Shown: positions 33,851-43,227 of the stretch, one piece after another | How the letters are laid out: each line of letters opens with the position of its first letter | Numbering within the stretch: position 1 is the first letter of the stretch | DNA from: DYJB01 sp963777165 | GTDB lineage: Bacteria > Chloroflexota > Anaerolineae > Anaerolineales > E44-bin32 | Assembly: GCA_963777165.1 (NCBI GenBank) | Contig: CAVZPO010000026.1 | Location: 186,001 to 250,000 of the forward strand | Length of the DNA stretch: 64,000 bases | Direction of reading: 5' to 3' | Made by a program: the position numbers and the translations under genes | Notes under the pieces: model-generated | The model's input: only the letters and a program-made list of their open reading frames with translations | The model's database searches: none | What the model was told of the DNA's origin: nothing

Positions 33851-36105
33851 TCACGGAATCCACAAGCCCTCCAGGTCGCCCTGCGCCCTCAGCAGGTACG
33901 CCTGGCAACTCTCCGGCTTTACGATCACTAGCGTGCGCTGAACGCCTTCCGCATTCATCAGGCTCACGCCCAACCAGCCCGAGGCGCTCCACTGCACGCC
34001 GCTGATCGCCAGCGCCGGCTGGTCCATGACGATGTGCATCGCGCTGCCATCCTTGCGCATCACGTACAGGCTGCTGTTATCGCGCCCACGATACGCCATC
34101 CATTCCTCATCCGGTGAGAGCGCCGCCGCGAGCATCTTGCGCGACCCGTTCTCAATGGTCGCTAGGTCCTGCGCCGTCGCCGCTCGCAACATCCACCACG
34201 CGCACCATCCACGCGCTGCCGCCGGTGTACATCACCGCCAGGTACAGCCGCGCGCCATCCGGCGAGAAGCCGATGACCGAGGCATAAGCCGCATCCGAAA
34301 CACGCCGCTCGGCGCTGCCGTCGGTTCGCGCGATATAGATCCCCTCCGCGCTCGAGCCGACAAATGCAATCTGCATTCCGTCCGGGGACCAGTGCAAGTC
34401 GTACCCTGCGCTGGCTAGCTGGATGACACTCTCCGCGGCCGTGTCGAGATCGAGGATACGCATGCCATCGGGCGCAGAGTAGGCCAGTTGCGTTCCATCC
34501 GGCGAGAGCGCGCCGCGCCCGGCATCCGCCACAAGCACGCGCCTCGCGCCGGAGGCCAGGTCGTACAGCACCATGCCCCATGATTCGCTCCCCGCGAGCG
34601 GCTCGTAGACCAGCGCCCGCCCGGCCAGATCGGCCGGCGTGAGCGCCAGCCCGGCGATATCATTCGCGGTCAGGCACAAGCCGGGCTCCGGCGTGACCTC
34701 CGCCAAGTCGGTCCTGGGAGTCGAAGGCGACCACTCGCCTTCCCACGTGAGGCGGTCTTTCACGAGCACCAGGTTCGACACGTTGAGCGTGAGCTTGCCG
34801 GTCGGTATCTCGATGTAGTCCAGGCTGGTGTAGAACGTGCCGCCGGTCACGCCGCTGCCGCCGCCACCGCCTCCCGCGGCGGTGTATCCCTCGATCTCGA
34901 CGCTCACCGAGTACACCTCGGGGCCGGACTCGAACTTGAAGGAGTAACCGTTACGCGCCTCGGTCGAGATCGAGACCAGAGTGATAAGGTGCCCGGCTAT
35001 CTCGAGTTGCTGATTGAGGATCCACTCCAGCCCGGGATGGTGGTCTGAGCCGGCGTCGAACTCGACTTGGGCGCGCGCCGCGGGGTCGGCCGGGCCGATG
35101 AGCACACCTGGGAAGGAGAGGCTGAGCGGGTACGTCAGGCCCGCGGCTTTGAACCGGAACGCGAACCCATACCCGCCCGAGCCATCGTTCACCTCCGGCG
35201 GCTGAATATCGTTGGGAATGGTGTAAGCGACCCTCGCCCCGGTTGCATCGTGCATCAGCGGCATCTCCGGTCACCTGCGCCCACTCGCCCTGTTCCACCG
35301 ACGGCTGGAACCGGCCGAGCAGGATGTATCCATCGGCCGTCTCGATGACCTGGTCAAACGTGACTGACGAGGCGTTTGTCGCACCCGGCGACGTGGGCAC
35401 GTCTGAGGTCACATCCGGGGATGGCGAGAGCTCGAGAACCGGCATCACGGTCAGATCCGCAGGCGCCGGGACGAAGCGCAGCGGAAGCTCCCAATTCTCG
35501 GGGACGGTGCCTGGCAGTGTCTCGCCGATGCACGGGATCACCAGCATCGCTTGCGGGACGTCCGCCGGGACGGGCGGATAGTCCTGCATGCGCTCCAGCT
35601 TCGTCCCATCCGGCAAGAGCAGGTAGTCGGACTCGAAGCAGCCGTGCACATCTTCGCGGTCCGGGTAAGCCGAGCGCGGCACGCCGAAGATGCGGTACTC
35701 GAGGTGCGTGCGATCGGCGGTGAGCGTGGCGCTGGTCACGGTGATGGTGATGCCCTCGCGCGTCTGGCTGACCGGCGCGGCCAGGACGCGGATGGGCGCA
35801 GATTGATCGACGATGCCGACGCCTGGGATGTAGCCCAGCAGCCCGCGAATGGCGGCATACACGCGCATCGGCCCGAGGATCAGGGTGGTGATGACGAGCG
35901 CGGCGAGGACGATCCCCACGCCGATCCAGAGAGAGCGGGAAGGCGTCCGGCGAACGCCGCTCGTGCGCGTCGGGCGAGGGGCCGGCGCGGCGCGTGCGAT
36001 GCGCGTCCACAAGTGCTGAATGAACTCATCGCTCGGTGCCGGAAGATCGACCGCCGCGCGCACCGCTTCTTCGAATGGAATGCCCGATGGGTTAGGCATG
36101 GTCAT
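33851..36105 (-). CDS. membrane-anchored protein with C-terminal beta-propeller, likely sigma-factor partner (two frameshifts)
   Basis: The N-terminal cytoplasmic part (residues 1-52) is followed by a membrane helix (SLWIGVGIVLAALVITTLILG) and an extracytoplasmic DUF4179-like beta region. From about 35264 the reading moves by one base into a second beta domain with a glycine run and a WD40-like propeller (LSPDGTQLAYSAPDG, WSPDGMQIAFVGS, FSPDGARLYLAVM). A second shift near 34180 leads to the last blades (LSPDEEWMAYRG). Total span is 2255 nt, two bases over a multiple of three. It overlaps the sigma factor gene by 14 bases, so an anti-sigma or sensor role is inferred. Confidence 0.65.
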
Positions 36106-36667
36106 CCTCCATCTGGGATTGCATCCGCGCCAGGAGCCGCTCGAGCTGCTTGCGCACTGCCTCGTCGCTCTTCCCGAGGAGCGCGCCGATGTCGCCGTAG
36201 GTCAGACCGGCCGTAAACCGCAGCCGGACGAGCTCGAGATCAGCCTCGGGCAGTGCGCTGATCAGGTAGCGGAGACGCTGGATCTCGTCGGAGTGGACGG
36301 CCTGGGCGAGCAGATCCGGGTCCGAGCCGTGCGCTTCGGCAACATCCAGAGGAGTGCTGCGACCGGCCGTGCGGAAATGGTCGCGGGCCTTATTGCGTGC
36401 GATGGTGAAGAGCCAGGCCGCGAATCGCCCTCGATGGTCGTAACGCGGGAGCATCTCGCAGGCGGTGAGGAAGACCTGCGAAGTGAGGTCTTCGGCCTCG
36501 AGCGGGTCGCGCAGCCGGGCGAGCAGATACCTGTAGACCGGGGTGACCCAATGCAAGTAGAGCGGCCTGAATCTGGTGGGGTCGGATTGGGCCGCACGGA
36601 TCAGTTCTGCCTCGTCCTGGGGGAGGAGGTCCGTCGCGCGGTCAGCGGCTGGGAGCGGTTCACCCAT
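36092..36667 (-). CDS. ECF-type RNA polymerase sigma factor
   Basis: The 191-aa protein has sigma region 2 (PLYLHWVTPVYRYLLARL, then DLTSQVFLTA and FAAWLFTIARN) and region 4 with a helix-turn-helix (LTYGDIGALLGKSDEAVRKQL). AAGGAG precedes the ATG. The gene overlaps the membrane-anchored propeller protein, a common sigma/anti-sigma arrangement. The regulon is unknown. Confidence 0.9.
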   Translation of the reverse strand: MGEPLPAADRATDLLPQDEAELIRAAQSDPTRFRPLYLHWVTPVYRYLLARLRDPLEAEDLTSQVFLTACEMLPRYDHRGRFAAWLFTIARNKARDHFRTAGRSTPLDVAEAHGSDPDLLAQAVHSDEIQRLRYLISALPEADLELVRLRFTAGLTYGDIGALLGKSDEAVRKQLERLLARMQSQMEDDHA

Positions 36668-37100
36668 TGGGCTCCTTGGTGGCGCGTCGAGATGGTTCCA
36701 TTCTTACATAGTTAACGGATGAAGAGGCGAAAGCGGACAGGAGAGGGGACTCCGGGGCGGCGGGGTCTGGCTCGACGCGTACGGTTGGGATGACGCGGCC
36801 TCGACGCTGACAGCCACCCTTGACTTGAGAGTGCATCGTCCGTGGAATGCTCAGTGCAGGCGGCAGGCGCCATGACGGAAGCCATCTGCCGATGGAAACG
36901 GGTGCAGCTCCCTAGGCACCTTAGCAGCGATCGTACTCCGCGCCTCCGCCCCACCTCCTCCGGCTTGCACTCCTTCCCCACCTGGGGTTCACTTCGGGAC
37001 GCTGGCGAGCCGGGCGGTCGTGTCCCGGCCCGGGGAGATCCCACATGCCGCCTAGGCTCCTCCGCGCTGGCGCCGGTCACTGCCGCCTATCCCTCCCTCC
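36668..37100. other. intergenic stretch without a supported gene
   Basis: It separates the divergent sigma factor and tag genes. No tRNA or repeat was found. Confidence 0.4.
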
Positions 37101-37130
37101 ATGCAGCACGGTGCTCCAGTGGGCCGCGCC

Positions 37131-37709
37131 ATGACGAAGTCCCGACCCCTCCACCGCTGCTTCGGCAGCGGCGATCCGCTGATGCAGGCCTATCACGACG
37201 ACGAATGGGGCGTGCCGATCCACGATGACCGCGCCCTGTTCGAGAAGCTGCTGCTCAACTCCTTCCAGGCCGGCCTATCGTGGCGGACCATCCTGCACAA
37301 ACGCGAGAACTTCCGCCGCGCTTTCCACGCGTTCGACCCCGAACGCATTGCCCGATACACCGCCCGCGATCGAGCCCGCCTCCTGGCCGATCCTGGCATC
37401 GTCCGCAACCATTTGAAGATCGACGCCGCCATCTCCAACGCGCGGGCTTACCGGACGCTCCAGCAGGAACTGGGTTCGTTTGCCGAATTTCTGTGGAGCC
37501 ACACTGGAGGCGGCACGCTCCGCGGCCGGGCTGCCCGCTCGTGGAGCCAGATCCCCACCCAGTCGCCGGAGTCCGAAGCCATGTCGCGCGCCCTGCTGGA
37601 GCGCGGCTTCCGCTTTGTCGGCCCGACGATCTGCTACGCCTTCATGCAGGCCGTCGGCATGGTCGACGATCACCTGGTCGGCTGCTTCCGCTACCAGCGG
37701 CGACGATGA
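37131..37709 (+). CDS. tag: DNA-3-methyladenine glycosylase I
   Basis: Tag removes 3-methyladenine from alkylated DNA. The 192-aa protein has YHDDEWGVP, NSFQAGLSWRTILHKRENFR and FVGPTICYAFMQA. The zinc site is kept: Cys in RCFGSG, His in YHDDEW, and HxxxC in DDHLVGC. Start 37131 gives the family length; ATG 37101 is also in frame and neither has a clear ribosome binding site. The DinB-like gene follows 10 bases on. Confidence 0.93.
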   Translation: MTKSRPLHRCFGSGDPLMQAYHDDEWGVPIHDDRALFEKLLLNSFQAGLSWRTILHKRENFRRAFHAFDPERIARYTARDRARLLADPGIVRNHLKIDAAISNARAYRTLQQELGSFAEFLWSHTGGGTLRGRAARSWSQIPTQSPESEAMSRALLERGFRFVGPTICYAFMQAVGMVDDHLVGCFRYQRRR

Positions 37710-37719
37710 GGAGGCCGGC

Positions 37720-38316
37720 GTGCACGCCGACGACTTCTATTCACATTACGCCTCGCTGTTGACCTTGCCGCCCGACGATCGGCACGCCGGGATGTGCACC
37801 CTGCACGCCGCCACGCTGGCCGAGTACACCGGCTGGCTGCGAGAGATCACGCCCGAGGCGGCGCGCTCAACCAGCAGCGACGGGCGTTCCATCGCCCTGG
37901 TCGTCGGACACATCGCCGCCTGGGACCGCTTTATGCTGCAGGCCTGCGGCGAAATGCTCAGCGGCGCCGCCTGGCCCGGCTTCATGGATCTGCGCGATTA
38001 CCTGGACGAGAGCGGCGAGCGCCGGGACTTCGAGTCGATCGATGACTTCAACGCCTTTCACGCCGACGCGCAGCGCGACCGCTCCTGGGAACAAGTCCGT
38101 TCCGATGCGCTCGACCGCGCCTCGGCGGCTCGCTCGATCTTCGCCCAGCCCGGCCTGCTCACGCCGGAACGCCTGGAACGCACCCGCCCGACCGAATGGG
38201 GCCTGACTGCCGGCAAACGCGCCCGCGCCCCGGTCGGATGGGAGATCTGGATGATCATTCTGGAGCACGAGACCGTCGAGCATGCCGCAGACCTGGCGCG
38301 CGCCGCGGCCGCCTGA
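37720..38316 (+). CDS. DinB-like protein
   Basis: The 198-aa protein starts at GTG 37720 behind GAGGAGG. It resembles the DinB/DfsB four-helix bundle, with a first helix containing LAEYTGWLREI, a metal-site histidine in VVGHIAAWDRFM and a second in EHETVEHAADLA. DinB-fold proteins are often thiol transferases; the substrate is unknown. Its position after tag hints at alkylation or stress response. Confidence 0.65.
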   Translation: MHADDFYSHYASLLTLPPDDRHAGMCTLHAATLAEYTGWLREITPEAARSTSSDGRSIALVVGHIAAWDRFMLQACGEMLSGAAWPGFMDLRDYLDESGERRDFESIDDFNAFHADAQRDRSWEQVRSDALDRASAARSIFAQPGLLTPERLERTRPTEWGLTAGKRARAPVGWEIWMIILEHETVEHAADLARAAAA

Positions 38317-38355
38317 CGCCCATTCGCCAACCCTGCGAGTCCTCAGGAGTTGCCC

Positions 38356-38907
38356 ATGCTATGGAGCCTTTTCCTGATCTTCAGCCGCATTGCCCTGTTC
38401 TCGTGGGGCGGCGGGCCCGCCTCGCTGGCCCTGATGCAGCGTGAGACGACCTCCGTCGGCTGGGTCACGCCGGCCGAATTCGCCGACGCCGTCGCCATCG
38501 GCAACGCACTCCCGGGCCCGATCGCGCCGCAGGTCTCCGCCTACATCGGCTACAAGATGGCCGGCACGTGGGGCGCCGTCGCCGCCGTCGCCGGGACCGT
38601 CCTGCCCACCACGCTGCTGATGCTGCTCATGGTCGTCTACTTCTTCGGGATCAAAGACAGTCCGACGATCCTGGCGATGCTGCGCGCCATTCGCCCGGTC
38701 GTCATCGGACTGTTGCTTTGGACGGCCTACGACATGGCTCGCGTGGTATTCGCCTCCGAACAACTGGGCTGGAAGGACGCGCTGCTGGCCGGGTGGGACA
38801 AGCTGCTCTTCGCCGGTGCGGCGCTGGCGTTGCTCACCTTCACCCGCATCAACCCGGCGCTGGTCATCCTCGGCGCCGGACTGTTGGGGCTCGTCCTCTA
38901 CCGCTGA
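38356..38907 (+). CDS. chromate transporter family protein, single CHR domain
   Basis: The 183-aa membrane protein has the CHR-family start SRIALFSWGGGPASLALMQ and AIGNALPGPIAPQVSAYIGYK, with about five hydrophobic segments. CHR proteins export chromate, though many members have other roles. Half-size CHR genes normally occur as adjacent pairs; no second copy is next to this one. AGGAG precedes ATG 38356. Confidence 0.85.
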   Translation: MLWSLFLIFSRIALFSWGGGPASLALMQRETTSVGWVTPAEFADAVAIGNALPGPIAPQVSAYIGYKMAGTWGAVAAVAGTVLPTTLLMLLMVVYFFGIKDSPTILAMLRAIRPVVIGLLLWTAYDMARVVFASEQLGWKDALLAGWDKLLFAGAALALLTFTRINPALVILGAGLLGLVLYR

Positions 38908-39403
38908 CATCCGCATCTGGCCCCCTCGCCCTTGCGGCGCAGCGCTTGGCTCCGGGGACGGCCGCCCGAATCGCCCGCTGCGGTCAAAGGGCCCGGGTGT
39001 CCCGCATCGATCACTGCCGGCGGTCCGGCGCCCGGTTTGCTCGAACCACTCGCTCAACGGCCCGTCGCCTTGCGTCTTAGCCGGCACGAGTTCCAGCAAG
39101 GACAGGACGAAGGAGACCGCCATCACCGACCTCTTCAGGAATGGAATCATGCTCATGATCGCCTCCTCTCTCAACTCTCTCCTGCGGCGCGCCTATAGCC
39201 AGGTCGTGGAGCTGAGGCCAGCAATTTGAAGAACTGCCGTAGCAGGGGGTAGGTGGAAACCGAAGGCTGGGAACAGTGCACGGAAACCCCGGGCGAGACC
39301 ATGAAGATCGCGGAAACGGCTGGAAGGCCGCTCCCCCATTCGCGCTCCAAGACTGCCCGGTTCTCGCGACCGTGGGAACCTCACAGGCGTAGGGGAAGAA
39401 CTT
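38908..39403. other. intergenic region with one doubtful small frame
   Basis: No confident gene. On the minus strand ATG 39156 has a good AGGAGG site and begins MSMIPFLKRSVMAVSFVLSL, like a signal peptide, but the frame then runs antisense into the ChrA gene with shadow composition. It may be a truncated or frameshifted secreted protein. Confidence 0.3.
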
Positions 39404-39444
39404 CATGAGGGACGGGGGGAGCGAAGCTCCCCCCGTCCCTCATG
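39404..39444. repeat. 19-bp perfect inverted repeat
   Basis: The arm CATGAGGGACGGGGGGAGC is followed by GAA and its exact complement. It lies 94 bases past the oligopeptidase stop and would form a very stable hairpin in either strand. It may be a terminator or a mobile hairpin repeat. Confidence 0.7.
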
Positions 39445-39452
39445 GGTTTCCA

Positions 39453-39506
39453 CCCCCTCTCCGCCATGGCCCTTTGAGGATGAGACCGCTGTCGGCGGAG
39501 AGGGGG
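39453..39506. repeat. 13-bp inverted repeat with 28-base loop
   Basis: Arms CCCCCTCTCCGCC and GGCGGAGAGGGGG flank a 28-base loop, directly next to the 19-bp repeat. Its 3' arm lies 31 bases past the oligopeptidase stop. Confidence 0.6.
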
Positions 39507-39537
39507 CCAGGGGGTGAGGCGGGAAGTGAGTCCCTCT

Positions 39538-41655
39538 CTAACGATCCTGGAACGGTTCGGCGGGGGCGCCAAGAACATCGATCAGAAAGGCGTAGGCCTG
39601 TGCGTCTTCGCGCAGGCTGTCGTACCGGCCCGAGGCCCCGGAGTGCCCGGAGGCCATGTTCGTCAGCAGCAGGAGCCGACGGTCGCCGGTCTGCACCGTG
39701 CGCAGCCGGGCGATCCACTTGGCCACATCCCAGTATGGGACCTGCATGTCGTTGAGCGCCGCCCGAGCAAAGATGTGGGGATAGAGCTGGGGCTTGAGGT
39801 TATCGTACGGAGAGTAGGACAGGATGTTGTCGAATGCCGCCGGGTCGTCCGGGCGGCCCCACTCCTCGTACTCATTGGCCACCAGCGGCAGGTCGGGCAT
39901 CAGCGTCGTGGTGACGACGTTGGTGAACGGCATCAGCGCCACGACGGCGCGGAAGAGATCCGGCCGCAGGTTGATCGCGGCCGAGATCAGCACGCCTCCG
40001 GCGCTGCCGCCCGTGATCGCCAGGCGGTCGGCCGAGGTGTAACCCTGCCGGATCAACTCCTCAGCGCAGGCGATGAAATCGGTGAAGGAGTTCATTTTGT
40101 TCAGCAGGCGCCCCTGGTCGTACCACTCCCGGCCGAGCATGGCGCTGCCGCGTACATGGGCGATGGCGTAGACGAAGCCTCGATCGAGGAGCGACAACAG
40201 GCGTTCGTTGAAGCCCGGCTCGACGCTTCGGCCGTAGGCGCCGTAGCCCTCGAGCAGCATCGGGTGCCGTCCGTCGAGCGCCAGCTCGCGACGGTGGACA
40301 AGCGCCATCGGCACCTGGGCGCCGTCGGGCGCCGTGGCCGTCAGGCGGCGGGCGATATAGAGCGATGGATCGAAGCCGCCGGGAATGACCTGCCGCTTGG
40401 CCACCGTCCATGTGCCACGCGCCAGGTCGTAGTCGATGGTCGACTCCGGGGTAGTAAATGAACTGTAGTGGAAGCGAAGCTGGCCGGAGGCGTACTCCGG
40501 ATTGACGTTGTCGCGAAACGTGTCGGTGCGGAAGGTGTAGACCGGGTCGGGGAAGGCGACGTAGCGCACGTTGGAGACGCCGTCGGCGTCCGACACCCGG
40601 ATGTGGCGCGCCCCGTCGCGCCGCTCGTACACCACCAGGTGGTCCCGGAAGGCGCTGACGTCGTCGATCAGCGTGTCGGCCCGGTGCGGGATGAGCTCAC
40701 GCCAATGCTGGCGCGCGGGGGTAGCGACCGGGGCTTCGATGACCCGGAAGTTGGGCGCCTGGTCGTTGGTCCAGATCACGAAACGCTCGGCCTGGTGATC
40801 GGCGTAGTACTCGACGTCGCGCCGGCGAGGCTCCATCGCCCGAAAGGAGCCGCCCGGATCGTCGGCGCGCAGATAGCGCATCTCGCTGTAGTTGTCGCCG
40901 GCGATGGTCAGCAGCAGGTAGGCGCCGCTGCGCGCCCGCGTGACGAACTGGTAGCAATCCTCGTCCGGCTCGTGATGGACTTCGGCGGCGAGGTCCGGGC
41001 CTTCCCCCACGACGTGCCGAAACACCTTGTAGGGTCGGTGGGAGTCGTTGAACGAGGTGTAGAACAGCGTGCGGCTGTCGCTGGCCCACGCCGCCGTACG
41101 GGCGATGCCGCGAATGCGGTCGGTGACCACCTGCCCGGTCTCCAGGTCCTTGACGAACAGGTCCCAGACCCACGCGCCGGTGTGATCCACGGCGTAGGCC
41201 AGGTAGCGGTGGTCGGGGCTGGGCACGAAGGCTCCGACGAAGGTGTAGGCCTGGCCGCGCGCCAGTTCGTTCTCGTCCAGGATGACGTGCTCGGGCGATC
41301 CGGGTGCGCGACGCCGGCGGCAGAAAACCCGGTACTGCCGTCCGGCGAGGTAGCGGAAGTAGTACAGGAAATCCCCTCGCACCTGGGGTGCGCTGCAGTC
41401 TTCTTCGGGCATGCGGGCGCGCATCTCCTGCGCCAGCCGTTCCTGAAGCGGCTCGGTCGGCTGAAGCACGCTGCGCGCGTAGGCGTTCTCGGCTTCGAGG
41501 TAGGCGAGGACGTCCGGATCGTCTGGGTCCTGCAGCCAGGCGTACGGATCGACCAGCGTCCGGCCGAGATGCACGCGAACCTGCGGCACGACCTTGGCAA
41601 TGGGCGGCTGGGGAGGCGCAGTGTCCGTGACGCGAGCGCTGGCGGGCGGACTCAT
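39538..41655 (-). CDS. ptrB: oligopeptidase B (S9 prolyl oligopeptidase family)
   Basis: The 705-aa protein has the N-terminal seven-bladed propeller of the S9A family and a C-terminal alpha/beta hydrolase. The catalytic serine lies in GGSAGG and the histidine in SGHSGASGRYD; the domain opens with MLLEGYGAYG and IAHVRGSAMLGREWYDQGR. These fit oligopeptidase B, which cuts short peptides after Lys or Arg. ATG 41655 follows GGAG. It lacks a signal peptide, so is cytoplasmic. Confidence 0.93.
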   Translation of the reverse strand: MSPPASARVTDTAPPQPPIAKVVPQVRVHLGRTLVDPYAWLQDPDDPDVLAYLEAENAYARSVLQPTEPLQERLAQEMRARMPEEDCSAPQVRGDFLYYFRYLAGRQYRVFCRRRRAPGSPEHVILDENELARGQAYTFVGAFVPSPDHRYLAYAVDHTGAWVWDLFVKDLETGQVVTDRIRGIARTAAWASDSRTLFYTSFNDSHRPYKVFRHVVGEGPDLAAEVHHEPDEDCYQFVTRARSGAYLLLTIAGDNYSEMRYLRADDPGGSFRAMEPRRRDVEYYADHQAERFVIWTNDQAPNFRVIEAPVATPARQHWRELIPHRADTLIDDVSAFRDHLVVYERRDGARHIRVSDADGVSNVRYVAFPDPVYTFRTDTFRDNVNPEYASGQLRFHYSSFTTPESTIDYDLARGTWTVAKRQVIPGGFDPSLYIARRLTATAPDGAQVPMALVHRRELALDGRHPMLLEGYGAYGRSVEPGFNERLLSLLDRGFVYAIAHVRGSAMLGREWYDQGRLLNKMNSFTDFIACAEELIRQGYTSADRLAITGGSAGGVLISAAINLRPDLFRAVVALMPFTNVVTTTLMPDLPLVANEYEEWGRPDDPAAFDNILSYSPYDNLKPQLYPHIFARAALNDMQVPYWDVAKWIARLRTVQTGDRRLLLLTNMASGHSGASGRYDSLREDAQAYAFLIDVLGAPAEPFQDR

Positions 41656-41834
41656 GCACACTCCAGGGCAGAGGGTAGGCCGCGACCGCGGACATGCGTC
41701 GTGTATTCGACATCTTCGCGCGTCGATCGAATCGGCTCAGACGCGTTTTGAGAGCGGCGAAGTGGTCGGCTCATGCATGCGTGACGCAGCAATCCTACCA
41801 AACCTTTCGGGGATCTGCGCTGCGCCCGGCCCTC

Positions 41835-42023
41835 CGTCATTGCGAGCCCCGCAGGGGCGAAGCAATCTCCTCGCCCTCGCGACCCCGCAGCGGCATGCCT
41901 GGCACAACGGGAGACTACTTCGTCGGGCTTAGCCCTCTCCCGCTCCGCTTCGCATTCCCCGCGCTCCGCGCTCCCCGCGCTCGCTCCGGGGACCTGCGGC
42001 GGGGACCATGGCTCGCAATGACG
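41835..42023. mobile_element. 189-bp palindromic element with GTCATTGCGAG termini
   Basis: The left end reads CGTCATTGCGAGCC (41835) and the right end GGCTCGCAATGACG (42010), a perfect 14-bp terminal inverted repeat. The inside carries GGGGCGAAGCAATCTCC next to the left end. Similar GTCATTGCGAG...GAAGCAATCTC sequences are dispersed in several bacterial lineages, by memory. There is no coding capacity, so it is MITE-like. Confidence 0.6.
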
Positions 42024-42097
42024 ATCGCGGCCACGCTCCCCTGCAATGACACCCGCGTGCGCACACGCCGTGGGTGGTAAACGGTCGGGGGAAACGA

Positions 42098-42124
42098 ACC
42101 GCCCCCGCTACGCGCGGGGGCGGT
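42098..42124 (-). terminator. terminator of the H1-like/LysM gene
   Basis: Arms ACCGCCCCCGC and GCGGGGGCGGT enclose a 5-base loop, 71 bases past the stop of the minus-strand gene. On the minus strand TCGTTT follows. Confidence 0.6.
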
Positions 42125-42195
42125 GGGTCTTCAAGAGACCGCTAAGCTGCCGCCGGTACCGGCGGCGAGACCATCGGCGCGGGACGCCGGCCGGC

Positions 42196-42654
42196 TCAGG
42201 CCTCAGGGATGCGCAGAACCATCCCAGGTCGGAGCTGGTTCGGGTCCGGTCCAATGGCGGTCTTGTTGATCTCGTAGATCGCCGTCCACTTGCCCGGATC
42301 GGTTGACCCGTAGTACTTCTGCGTGATCGTGCTGGGCGTATCGCCGGCAGCGACCACGTGCCAGGCCTTGATCCGGGGAGCCGTGACGACCGGAGCGGGC
42401 GCCAGCGCCTTGGGAGCGGGAGCGGGCTTGGCGACCGGTGCGGGCTTGGCGACCGGAGCGGCCTTCTTGACGACCTTCTTCACAACCTTCTTGGCCGGGG
42501 CCTTCTTGACGGCCTTCTTGACGACCTTCTTCACAACCTTCTTGGCCGGGGCTCTCTTGACGGCCTTCTTGACGACCTTCTTCACAACCTTCTTGGCCGG
42601 GGCCTTCTTGGCCACCTTCTTGACGGCCTTCTTGACCTTCTTCTTCACTGCCAT
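42196..42654 (-). CDS. histone H1-like lysine-rich protein with C-terminal LysM domain
   Basis: The 152-aa protein joins two parts not often seen together. Residues 1-66 are an H1-tail-like Lys/Val/Ala/Pro region, in which a 17-residue unit (APAKKVVKKVVKKAVKR) occurs three times at 18-34, 35-51 and 52-68. An Ala/Pro linker leads to one LysM domain (about 98-152: WHVVAAGDTPSTITQKYYG and QLRPGMVLRIP). The tail could bind nucleic acid or polyanions, LysM usually binds peptidoglycan-type glycans. There is no signal peptide. A very strong AAGGAGG site suggests high translation. Confidence 0.8.
   Translation of the reverse strand: MAVKKKVKKAVKKVAKKAPAKKVVKKVVKKAVKRAPAKKVVKKVVKKAVKKAPAKKVVKKVVKKAAPVAKPAPVAKPAPAPKALAPAPVVTAPRIKAWHVVAAGDTPSTITQKYYGSTDPGKWTAIYEINKTAIGPDPNQLRPGMVLRIPEA
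42451..42603 (-). repeat. three tandem 51-bp repeats inside the H1-like region
   Basis: Each 51-bp unit encodes APAKKVVKKVVKKAVKK or a near copy (one K/R change; the third unit ends AAPV). The near identity at DNA level suggests recent expansion by slippage, so copy number may vary between strains. Confidence 0.75.
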
Positions 42655-43157
42655 CGGGTTCCTCCTTTAGTCTCCGGTCGTGAATCTGCCATCCGTGGGC
42701 GATAATGTCGGATTGTACATCAACTTTCGTTCCGTGGGATTCTATCGCACGACGCGTCCAAAGCGCAAGTCGCGTCGGATGCAAGTCTCTTCGCGGCGTC
42801 GGGCGGGGAAGCGCAAGTTCCTTCGGGATGCGTCAAGCATGCCAAGCGCTGTTCTGAGCCTATTTCCAGGTCAGAATGCGCTCTGGCGATCAGGTTGTGA
42901 AATGCCAGCCAACCCCGATCTCGGCCTCAGCGTATTGCGAAACTCCTACCAGACGGCTCGTGAAGGCTGTCACAAATGGGAATCCCGCAGATTGGGGAAC
43001 GAAATATCGCTCGAGCCGACGCAGGTCCTGGAACCGGATGTTTGAAACCCAGGTGCCGGGCGCCTGCCGGGCGAGGATCGGCCGGGCGGGGGGAGCCGCA
43101 GTCAACCAAGGCAAGGCGGGCGCAGCCCTCCGTCCCACCCGAGCCCGCCTTGGCCGC
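42655..43157. other. intergenic stretch without a supported gene
   Basis: It separates the divergent H1-like/LysM and phospholipase genes. A minus-strand frame near 42890-43100 contains a plausible-looking segment (RRLERYFVPQSAGFPFVTAF) but has no start or family. Confidence 0.4.
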
Positions 43158-43163
43158 TATAAT
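43158..43163 (+). promoter_or_regulatory. predicted -10 element of the phospholipase D gene
   Basis: A perfect TATAAT lies 64 bases before ATG 43228, with no recognisable -35 hexamer 16-18 bases upstream. Confidence 0.45.
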
Positions 43164-43227
43164 CGATCTGCGACTGCATGGGCTCTATCCGCGCGCTTGG
43201 CCGCAGGCGCCAGAGCAGACAAGGGGT

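Noticed and set aside
36905..37010. Possible tRNA-like segment in the gap before tag
   Set aside because: No T-arm consensus or acceptor stem could be formed.
42451..42603. CRISPR-like array
   Set aside because: The 51-bp units are contiguous without spacers and encode lysine-rich protein in frame.
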